Made by a program: the position numbers and the translations under genes. A stretch of DNA of 64,000 nt from Gracilaria gracilis (taxonomy: Eukaryota > Rhodophyta > Florideophyceae > Gracilariales > Gracilariaceae): assembly GCA_030374805.1 (NCBI GenBank), contig JARGSG010000023.1, positions 1-64,000 of the forward strand, written 5' to 3'. Within the stretch, counting starts at the first letter, position 1; each line of letters opens with the position of its first letter. The notes beneath the pieces are model-generated. The model did not search any database. It had not been told where the DNA came from and was given only the letters and a program-made list of their open reading frames with translations. This document shows positions 57,163-64,000 of this stretch, one piece after another.

Positions 57163-57546
57163 CTAAAAAACGATTCCAAAAAGGAAGTCTTTCTTCACAA
57201 TCGAAACTGTTCTCAAAAGAGCTTTGCGACCATTTTCTTCGAGAAGCCGCTTCTCGAAGCGCTGATGCAGTTTATGTAGCATGAATTCATCACTGTTGTC
57301 GCTGCTGTCAGCTGCAGCTGTCAGCCACAAGACCACGATAACACCTCCGTCGGTGTGGCTCAGGGTCACCACACCGTGAGCGGCCATACATAGCTCAATC
57401 GGTAACCGCCTTCGTGTGCTTTTTGTGTGGGCCCCGGCAGATGTAGTGATCAATAGCGGCATTAGGGATATGGAGAGAGCGTTAGGGTAGTTGAGGTGAA
57501 GGATTTGTATAACATGACTAATATCATAGAAGAGCTGGTGACCCAA
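57163..57546 (-). CDS. unknown protein, possibly the 3' exon of a longer gene
   Basis: Not recognised, but reads like a conserved globular protein: GHQLFYDISHVIQIL, LSISLMPLLITTSAGAH, LPIELCMAAHGVVTL, GGVIVVLWLTAAADSS and a charged end HQRFEKRLLEENGRKALLR. The frame continues open a short way upstream of the Met, so the start may lie in another exon to the right. A diverged copy of the last 55-60 coding bases is found at about 49810-49905 on the plus strand across the copia element. The palindromic CTTCGAGAAGC word (57237-57259) is part of the coding sequence here (RFEKRLLEE). Confidence 0.5.
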   Translation of the reverse strand: MGHQLFYDISHVIQILHLNYPNALSISLMPLLITTSAGAHTKSTRRRLPIELCMAAHGVVTLSHTDGGVIVVLWLTAAADSSDNSDEFMLHKLHQRFEKRLLEENGRKALLRTVSIVKKDFLFGIVF

Positions 57547-57885
57547 GCGTGTCGTATTTTACGAGTTTAGGACAATTAGAAAGAAGAAAAGTGCACTTCT
57601 TCGGTTTACGGCAAACCGAAGCCTCCTTTATTCGCTCTGTCTTTGATAGATATCGTTCCTTGTAATCAATGAACTCTAATTATAGAAACTACATCGTAGC
57701 GAAGTTGGCAAAGGGACAGACGATGCCAATCATGCCATCTTGTTCGTGAGTGTTTGATTGACCATCTTGCCCACGGAAGAAGAGCAATGAAAGTCTTCGT
57801 CTCTGCGAGGAAAGGCTGTTGGGGATATCAAATTTGTAATCCACATCCTCCTCCATGACAAAGCCCGCCATACAAATGTGCCACT

Positions 57886-58386
57886 TTACTGCGGAAACAC
57901 CGCGGGACCGAAGTCGTTGTAACATTCGAAGCACTTGTCGATAGTCCCAGAAGGCCAGCAAGTTTCAGTTTGGAAAAGTTTACGACAAGTCTCTTGCGGA
58001 CCAACATACTCAGGTACAGTCATACCACAACTCAAGCAAAAGTCGCATACGCCGTAAGCCTTGAGGTTCTGACAACTCTCTCTATTCACGCCATTTAACA
58101 TACTCTTTCCAACACCACGAGAGTCGGCACGTACCAATTGCCCCGAAAGGCACAGCGCACAAGTAGCACATTCCGAACCTTCCAGATAGTATGCACATTT
58201 GTCAAATTTGCTGCGACGCGGCAGGAAGGGGCGAAAAGAGCGCTGTTTGCTCCCATAGTAGGAGTTTCGCGATCCATAGTTTCCTGAAAAGACACTCCCA
58301 AATAGGCCCGCTTCCACGGATCCAACGGCGAACGAAAAAAGAAGCACCAAGGCCACCAAAACGAATTTGTTCGATACAGGAGACAT
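57886..58386 (-). CDS. secreted 12-cysteine protein with a repeated Cys motif
   Basis: 166 aa from the ATG at 58386. Seen: signal peptide MSPVSNKFVLVALVLLFSF... with likely cleavage after SVEA; a short Gly/Ser/Tyr/Arg-rich spacer (NYGSRNSYYGS); then 12 cysteines. They form repeats of C-x8-C-x2-C-x2-C: CAYYLEGSECATCALC and CQNLKAYGVCDFCLSC, and a third variant C-x8-C-x8-C-x2-C (CRKLFQTETC ... KCFEC). The frame continues upstream (58500) but the Met before the signal peptide is the natural start. A frame in the next phase (VKWHICMAGFVMEEDVDYKF, ending 57689) looks like a possible extension after a slip near the stop. Extracellular by its signal peptide; disulfide-rich or metal-binding by the Cys pattern. 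No family recognised. Confidence 0.7.
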   Translation of the reverse strand: MSPVSNKFVLVALVLLFSFAVGSVEAGLFGSVFSGNYGSRNSYYGSKQRSFRPFLPRRSKFDKCAYYLEGSECATCALCLSGQLVRADSRGVGKSMLNGVNRESCQNLKAYGVCDFCLSCGMTVPEYVGPQETCRKLFQTETCWPSGTIDKCFECYNDFGPAVFPQ

Positions 58387-58506
58387 AATGATGTTGCTTG
58401 AGAGGAACAGGATAGAATGTGCAAAAGTGTGGGTTGTATTTGGGGGTGCTTGGCTTGATTGTGGACGGAGATGGGAGAGGGCATCCACTTCGGGCAGCAA
58501 CGACCT

Positions 58507-58654
58507 TTATAGAAATTGGAAGCTCCAGAATGAGGCGATGAGCTGCGCAAAATGAACAACTGTGACGGGTGTGCTTGATATTATAGAAATTGGAAGCTCC
58601 GGAATGAGGCGATGAGCTGCGCAAAATGAACAACTGTGACGGGTGTGCTTGATA
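58507..58654. repeat. 74-bp tandem duplication upstream of the secreted 12-Cys gene
   Basis: Units 58507-58580 and 58581-58654 differ at one base (CCAGAATG/CCGGAATG). They lie 120-270 bp upstream of the ATG at 58386 and so probably within or near its promoter or leader. A word of the same kind (GGAAGCTCC, AGAATGAGG) is repeated in each unit. Confidence 0.85.
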
Positions 58655-59733
58655 TGAGATTCTTGATGATGTTGTACACCTGAGACTGGCTCCGTGCCCA
58701 TACGCATCCGAGCTGGGCTCGGATGCGCTTGAGCGTCACGTACCGTCGACGCCCGTATCACGGCAAAGTGCTTCCAAATCTCGGAGCAAAGCATCAATCT
58801 CACAGCACTTTTTTTTTTTGTCCTGAGATTTGGTGGCATAAGTTCATCCAGAGCAAAGATATTAGGGTAGTATTAATCTCATCTGGTGTTCATATGATGT
58901 TTGTCGGACGGATCTGGAGATTGCACACTTGACGTAGAGTTATGCATCGGCAGCACTGAAACACGGAATGGTTCAAAATATACACTGTAATGTAAGACGT
59001 GGTTCGTAAAGGGCCATCGAAAGGGCGAAGTTTCGGCTGGGGAATATCTAACAAAGCGTTGGGCGTATCGACGCGGAGTCGCTGCAGTCCATGCGATTTT
59101 CTACTTCTTCAATTAGATACACCGCAATGGAAGCACAAACGTGTTTGTGGACCACACGCTGCAACAATTGCTCTCGTTCTCGTCAAGGAACTCATGGTCC
59201 ACCTCACCGACGCTCGTATCGATTGTCAAATCGAAGGTGCTCAAATGATGTGCCTGTGTGTCAGGGAATAGCCCATGCCTTCGCACTTACACTCGCGACA
59301 AGAAAGCCACATAATTGCCCATATCGTCAAGAGTTCCGCAAGCCTATGGTTCATGCGGCCAATCAAGTCACACGCCAAGCGACGCAGCTTTGGAAACCCT
59401 CTCTGAATCTTATTGCGTTAGGAACATAACGTTTAACTCAGTTGCACTGTGAAGTATCTTATGATTCTCTGGTAGGGACAAAGCCTAAAACCTGTCTATC
59501 CTGACAAAACAAAGAAGATCTCGACATGATATCTTGTCTCCGGTTTACTCTTGTGAAGAGCGGTTCTTCGTTTTAACACTTGTTCGGAATGAAGCGAATG
59601 AATACGCTCAGCATGTCCCAGATTATTCCCATCGCACGCTCAGCTGCCTCGCAGTCAGGCGGTTAAAAGGTCTCCTCCGCTCACCATTTCACCTGTTGCT
59701 CCAGCGCTCACGCTCACATGAAGTGCCATCAAA
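58655..59733. other. intergenic, doubtful frames only
   Basis: Plus frames at 58999-59271 and 59091-59429 overlap. The first contains WKHKRVCGPHAATIALVLVKEL and continues after a TAG at 59269-59271 for about 45 codons; no family was recognised. A hairpin, CGCATCCGAGC-TGG-GCTCGGATGCG, lies at about 58703-58727, and a run of ten T at about 58808. Confidence 0.35.
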
Positions 59734-60216
59734 ATGTCGAGCTCAGTTGACCGCAGCTATCAAACCATCCCGGGCTCCCTTCTTTCGCATGAGCAAGCTT
59801 GTAAGGCAAAGGGATCCCCTCAGGACCGGATCAAGAATGTGACAAAACGTACAGTTTCGCACTGGAGGATTGCTCTGTTGATGGCGTGTTTGGCGTTGGG
59901 AGCATTTGTAACGGTTCGCCATGTGGCTCCACGCTACCATCAAAGGTACTTGTTGGACGTGGCTGCTTATGAAAGACCGGGAATAGGAGGTCATGGGCGC
60001 AGCCAGTACGAATTATGGGCTTCATCCTTCCGAAACGGTGATTTCGGGAACTTGGGGCACGGTGGAAACTACTATCAACTGGTGAAGGCTGATCCGAGGC
60101 TGTTTGAACGTACTGTGAACAGGGAAAGGAGATATGAAGACTACGGAACGGACAGGTCGGATGTAGGTGTGCCACCTTATGGTTGGGGCTACCGCAAGAA
60201 GAGGCTGTACATGTGA
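59734..60216 (+). CDS. one-pass membrane protein, unknown, 160 aa
   Basis: Seen: a polar N-terminus of about 42 residues (MSSSVDRSYQTIPGS), one hydrophobic segment (HWRIALLMACLALGAFVTV, residues about 43-61), then a Tyr/Gly/Arg-rich tail (YELWASSFRNGDFGNLGHGG, PPYGWGYRKKRLYM). With basic residues before the segment and the long tail after it, a type II orientation is possible. Unbroken frame; the ATG gives the whole protein. No family recognised. Confidence 0.55.
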   Translation: MSSSVDRSYQTIPGSLLSHEQACKAKGSPQDRIKNVTKRTVSHWRIALLMACLALGAFVTVRHVAPRYHQRYLLDVAAYERPGIGGHGRSQYELWASSFRNGDFGNLGHGGNYYQLVKADPRLFERTVNRERRYEDYGTDRSDVGVPPYGWGYRKKRLYM

Positions 60217-60493
60217 GTGGAAGAAGTGGAGGAGAGAAAATTATAATGGCGTGATACGGAAACAGCCGATTTCTGTAGAGGGTTGTTTGTAAATGATAGA
60301 AAGTTTCTTACAAACTGAACGGGTGACACGCTTAGCTTCGCAGATTGTGGCAATTGTGGCGACTTGGTGAGCTCCGGCGAACCAATCTGGAACGGTAGCA
60401 CTGCTGCCGAAAGACAGCAATCTGACAGAACCGATGGCACTTGCCACGATTTAGCTACAAGGAAATCAAATAGCGACGAGTCCCATCAGGTAC
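60217..60493. other. short intergenic stretch
   Basis: Between two plus-strand frames; no own feature. An alternative plus frame 60364-60789 overlaps the next ORF and is Ser/Arg-rich without domains. Confidence 0.3.
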
Positions 60494-60904
60494 TTGAATA
60501 CTCTGCCACAATGCAGGGCGGAAGTAAACCCCACTCTGGGCTTCGAAAAGCTGCGCCGCTTCTTTCTGATCGCCTGCTCAGTCGTGGGCTCCTTGTCCCT
60601 TGCGATGACGCTCATCCACCAGAAGAATTCGGGCGACGGGCGACGCAACCGGGCAGCCCCAGTCGACGTCAAAGCGTTCGTAACTGTGATGAAGGCAACG
60701 ACGAGACCCGAGAGCTGCTCTTCGATCGAGCCAAGTCGCGGCGATGGATGCTGCCGTTTGATTCGAGCGCCGCCAAGTCGCAAGTTTAGAAAAAGAACCG
60801 TTCAAATCTTTGACTGTTACTGGAGCGAGCGGGAAATCTCCAAACCACCAATATTCCATAATCTAAAGCTCTTGGCTTTCTTCAAAGTCTCTGTTTTTTC
60901 ATGA
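60494..60904 (+). CDS. small possible membrane protein, doubtful
   Basis: 136 codons with one hydrophobic segment (RRFFLIACSVVGSLSLAMTLI, given here in part: FFLIACSVVGSLSLAM) at residues about 23-42 and a basic, Cys-containing tail. It resembles the preceding gene only in having one early membrane segment. Overlapping frames in two other phases are also open, so coding status is uncertain. Confidence 0.3.
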   Translation: MNTLPQCRAEVNPTLGFEKLRRFFLIACSVVGSLSLAMTLIHQKNSGDGRRNRAAPVDVKAFVTVMKATTRPESCSSIEPSRGDGCCRLIRAPPSRKFRKRTVQIFDCYWSEREISKPPIFHNLKLLAFFKVSVFS

Positions 60905-61646
60905 TCAACACTGTGAACAGTTGCTTTTTTATATTTTCAAGCTTCACACCAAAATACCTTTTTTATGGTAGTTATGTAGTCTCCCAAAAAAATTAACAAT
61001 TTTACACTTTTAATTAAAAACCCATCTAAAACAAATGGCGTTGCTGTCTTTTGTGCTATTCAAAAACATGATCAATCACCTAAGAGGACATAATCGTCTA
61101 AATACGTCTCTTTTTTTGTTTGTTGTTATATCAATGGCAATAAGCTTGAAACGTATTAGTAGCAGTTTTCTAGTAACCACGGATGTAGCTTCTTACTTTG
61201 GTGTTTCGAAAGACTAAAAATATTGAAGGAAAAAACAACGCCAATCTCTAATTGCAAGAAAACGCAAAAATGGAACAAATTATTAACATATTGGGTGTGG
61301 AAAACGAAGTAACGTTACAATTATAGATTTTGAGACCATATTTATTTCGAAATAACTTTCATACAGTGTCTGTTTTGAATTTTACTGTAGAACTGAAAAA
61401 TCTCGATCAATATAATGTTGTTAAAAGAATTAATACATTTCATTTTACGCTTAACACAGGTTAGAAAAGCATTTCCATTAATGACTTCATACTACAATGT
61501 TCGGATAACATTATACATATAACTATACAAATATCCATTTGACTCCGCAAACGAAATAGGTAAAAAATAGCGAAAAAAGACCTTTTCATTCCAATATCAC
61601 GAGGTGTGCGGTTGCCCAAATGTTTTCAAGACCCAGTTACACATAT
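60905..61646. other. AT-rich intergenic stretch
   Basis: Strongly AT-rich; only short frames (for example 61035-61217, 60 codons). No repeats or RNA genes seen. It ends at the stop of the minus-strand gene. Confidence 0.4.
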
Positions 61647-62592
61647 TTAATGCTCTTCAAACTCCTCGTTATCTTTTTCAATAGCATATTCATCCACAGA
61701 TGATATTAAATCTACATATACTACTTTGGCTTCTGATTCTTTGAAAGCTAAGTTGCTCTTCTCAAGATATGTGTTTGCACTGGAAATGGCAATGGTATGC
61801 GACTGTGAGACTCCACCCGATCACTTATTGAAGACCTCACAGTTTTCAGGGCCCTCTCGAACCCAAGTATTTTGGGATGTTATGCTTCAAGTTAGTCTCC
61901 TGCTTTGATCGTAACCATTTTCGGTGGAGTAATGATATGTCGCTTAAAACAAATGGCCAAACGATAGTGAGAAACAAAAACTCCCCGTTCGGCTCAATAC
62001 GAATCGAAAACTGGCCTGGTCCGACCCCAGAAGGCAGTAAAATGGCAACAGTCACTCTGTTCGTCATGCGAACAGGCTCCTTCCAAACAGAGATCATAAA
62101 GATAGGCTTAAAAACTGTAGAATCCATTAATAACTCTTCCCCAAAATCCGCAGACGCCATAATGTCTTCATAATCAGAGGCATCAGCCTCTAAGGAAATA
62201 ATCTTCTTACGCTTACGTGGGGTATCCTGTTCATCGCTACACCTGCGGCTGAGGAACAAATCTTCACCCTCTTTTGAAACAGAAGTTAGATACATTTCGT
62301 GGCTTGGAAAAGAAGTTGTAATGTACATACCAGTTAGTGATGCAGTCAAAAAAACTGTTTTCATATTTGAAAAGCAGGTTCGGAAGTTGGAGAGTTTATG
62401 CTGCTTAAATAAGTGGTCTGATTCCCATACTGCCCGAACGTTTTCAGGTCCTTTCAGTTCCTTCTTCTGAAACTTAGCCCGTAATAGTTGGACGGCTGGG
62501 GAGTTTTTTGAAAGCCTCGACGGCATCGCGTTTCGTGTGAAGGAAAGAAAAGAACCTGAGACAGTGGGATGTGTGTGATTTCTCCCCATCAC
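61647..62592 (-). CDS. unknown protein, about 310 aa, one frame slip and one in-frame TGA
   Basis: Not recognised. Starts MMGRNHTHPTVSG at 62592 (a second Met, MPSRLSKNS, lies 22 codons on). Seen: a basic N-terminal region (LLRAKFQKKELKG), a segment TSFPSHEMYLTSV, a nuclear-import-like PRKRKKIISLE followed by an acidic stretch (ADASDYEDIM), then a folded-looking part (FMISVWKEPVRMTNR, VTVAILLPSGVGPGQFSI, FLFLTIVWPFVLSDISLLHRKWL). Near 61855 a one-base slip in GAGAGGG moves the frame; it then has a TGA at 61821-61823 and continues open to an acidic end (EKDNEEFEEH) with TAA at 61647-61649. The upstream stretch to 62700 holds no other gene. Confidence 0.45.
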
Positions 62593-62701
62593 TACTGAAC
62601 AGCATCATTCCAGTCTTTTATAGTAGCTCTCTGAATTGGAGACCCCGCAATAGCTTGTATCTTCTACAAATGTGCCACGTAATTCTGCATGGAATGTATT
62701 G

Positions 62702-62954
62702 TGTAACACACTAGTACTACTTTAAGCTTCTCGATACACTGCTGTCTCTATTTAGTCACAACTAGCATTGCGCGTGACACTACAAGCTACGTCGCGTCGA
62801 ATCTGTAGTTACACTCCTCCGCGAGCGAGTGTGTTCAGCGCAGTATAAAGACAGCGGTGTGCTCTGCCTCGTCCTCCTCTCGAGAGACAAGCAGTGGCCA
62901 CCACCCTTCACCTGTATTCACCTTCGATCTGACATCTCGTCTCTTTGTATTACA
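62702..62954 (+). repeat. 5' LTR of a second gypsy element, about 253 bp
   Basis: Starts TGTAACACAC and ends TTGTATTACA (TGTAA/TTACA inverted). A TATA box, GTATAAAG, lies near 62841. It is followed after two bases by a primer-binding site and then by gag. The right LTR lies beyond the window, so the boundaries rest on structure only. Confidence 0.55.
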
Positions 62955-62956
62955 AT

Positions 62957-62974
62957 TGGTAGCATCATCTTACG
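62957..62974 (+). other. primer-binding site of the second gypsy element
   Basis: TGGTAGCATCATCTTACG, two bases after the LTR end. Its first ten bases equal those of the copia primer site at 50680. Confidence 0.6.
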
Positions 62975-63006
62975 TTCCTCACCGCTGGAACACCGCCCTC
63001 TAAACC

Positions 63007-64000
63007 ATGCCGCTGGCTTGTCAGTCCAAACTGGGCCGCCGGAACACTCCGACAGCTTCGTCCCACCAGAGTGCTTCCCATCATTCCGGTTCACACCCGA
63101 CGACTCCCCCGACACAGCCTTCCGTGCATCACCCCTCAAACAATGGTTCAGGCTCGGCTCACTCCGCTCCGCAACCCCTGCCTCCTCCAACTCTGCCATC
63201 TGCGCACCAACAATCGAACCCTGTTCCTGTCTCCGCAACCTCGCAACCTTCGGTGCATGCGAACCTACCTACACAGCCAACTCGGTCCGAATCTGTACCT
63301 ACCTCAGAGGCTCCGGTGGGGAACACAGCAGCCATCAATTTGGTTTCCACACATTCTTCACCGCAGGTAGCAGCAACGAAACTCTTGTCAATGATACAGG
63401 AACAGCAGCAAACCATGTCTATGGTTGTCGCTCAACTCAACACGCTTCAGAACCGCCTCGAAGCACCTCCCAGGTTACCATCCCCACCCTCACTGCCGCC
63501 GCGACGTAATCCGGAGAGTGCAGTGCGGCCAAACACTTCCACACCTGGTTCTTCCACATCCCTCCTACAGGTCCTGAAGTCCTCAAATTTCTCGACCTAT
63601 CATGGACGAGACAGCGAGCGCACGTCCATTAAGGTAAGATCATTCATATCCAACGTGCGAAAGGTAACATCTCTCTGTCCGTCCATCACCGATACACAGG
63701 AGGTCCACATTGCCTCTTGTCTTCTGCGCGACAACGCAGACAATTGGTACGCACGTTCGATTCGCGATGGAAACCCGATCGCCACTCTCGATGAACTCCA
63801 AGCTGCTATGCTCGGTGAGTTCGTCCCCGCCAACGAAACAGCTCTTGCGCGTGTCCAATTGATTCGCTTGCGTTTCAGCGATGGATCTCTTGAGAGCCAT
63901 ATCACGAAGTTCCGCCAGCTTGTAGATATCTGCGACACTCCTGTTTCAGAAGCGTTTACTTTCTTTCAGCTATCACTACCAGTCTTGTTCAAGAAGAAGT
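63007..64000 (+). CDS. Gag of a Ty3/gypsy element, intact as far as seen, 3' end outside window
   Basis: An open frame of 331 codons from the ATG at 63007 (MPLACQSKLGRRNTPTAS) to the window edge with no stop. Seen: a Pro/Ser/His-rich N-terminus of about 120 residues, a coiled-coil-like QEQQQTMSMVVAQLNTL, a Pro/Arg linker, then the retrotransposon-gag domain: FSTYHGRDSERTSIKVRSF, EVHIASCLLRDNADNWYAR, LDELQAAMLGEFVP and LRFSDGSLESHITKFRQL. The W and the F-x-P positions are those expected of this Gag family, which packages the element RNA. Start chosen as the first in-frame Met, 53 bp after the primer site. This is one of the few unbroken frames. Confidence 0.85.
   Translation, partial: MPLACQSKLGRRNTPTASSHQSASHHSGSHPTTPPTQPSVHHPSNNGSGSAHSAPQPLPPPTLPSAHQQSNPVPVSATSQPSVHANLPTQPTRSESVPTSEAPVGNTAAINLVSTHSSPQVAATKLLSMIQEQQQTMSMVVAQLNTLQNRLEAPPRLPSPPSLPPRRNPESAVRPNTSTPGSSTSLLQVLKSSNFSTYHGRDSERTSIKVRSFISNVRKVTSLCPSITDTQEVHIASCLLRDNADNWYARSIRDGNPIATLDELQAAMLGEFVPANETALARVQLIRLRFSDGSLESHITKFRQLVDICDTPVSEAFTFFQLSLPVLFKKK

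Noticed and set aside
1..64000. tRNA or rRNA genes
   Set aside because: No cloverleaf with matching arms and no conserved rRNA segment was seen by eye; a tRNA and rRNA scan would be decisive.

Overview
This window is nuclear DNA of a eukaryote: it holds a spliceosomal intron (GTAAG...CAG, 115 bp), eukaryote-only gene families (a Rav1/DmX-like protein, the checkpoint clamp subunit RAD9, the nuclear cap-binding subunit CBP20) and a dense, nested set of eukaryotic transposable elements. Few introns, one of about 115 bp, and heavy transposon load would suit a florideophyte red alga such as Chondrus, but that is only a guess. Nothing prokaryotic, no rRNA and no tRNA gene was seen.

Layout. 1-7.2 kb is a GC-rich host-like block: a Rav1-like gene on the minus strand runs off the left edge, and divergent from it lie a secreted Cys-rich protein gene and RAD9 on the plus strand. 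7.6-8.5 kb has an unknown basic protein. 8.7-15.8 kb is a CACTA-like (Tnp2) DNA transposon with a second, divergent ORF; its right end cuts off a CBP20 gene (15.8-16.2 kb). 17.4-18.3 kb is a very short LTR element. 18.7-27.2 kb is a minus-strand Ty3/gypsy element interrupted by a DUF7869-type DDE transposase element (23.06-26.35 kb). 27-35 kb is AT-rich or GC-rich intergenic DNA with an unknown broken ORF (29.6-31.5 kb), a 284-bp MITE and another gypsy LTR plus gag fragment. 35.3-37.6 kb is a young non-autonomous LTR element with a perfect 5-bp target duplication and an internal tandem array of hairpins. 37.9-43.5 kb is a DIRS-like tyrosine-recombinase retroelement carrying foldback MITEs. 44.0-47.0 kb is a second, decayed Tnp2 gene. 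48.3-50.4 kb is AT-rich. 50.5-56.8 kb is a structurally complete Ty1/copia element. 57-62.6 kb holds four or five small single-copy-looking genes (a secreted 12-Cys protein, a one-pass membrane protein, unknowns). At 62.7 kb a second gypsy element begins and runs off the right edge with an open gag frame.

Working together. The transposons form an insertion history: the DUF7869 element split gypsy gag, a foldback MITE split the DIRS frame (removing it and one target copy restores the reading frame), and the CACTA end sits inside CBP20. Almost every coding region, including the conserved host-like genes, has one or more in-frame stops or one-base frame slips in otherwise open frames. This is either shared decay (a duplicated or silenced segment, C-to-T mutation) or sequence error; the window alone cannot decide. 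The most unusual structure is the hairpin array at 36780-37135, whose stems change on both sides together.
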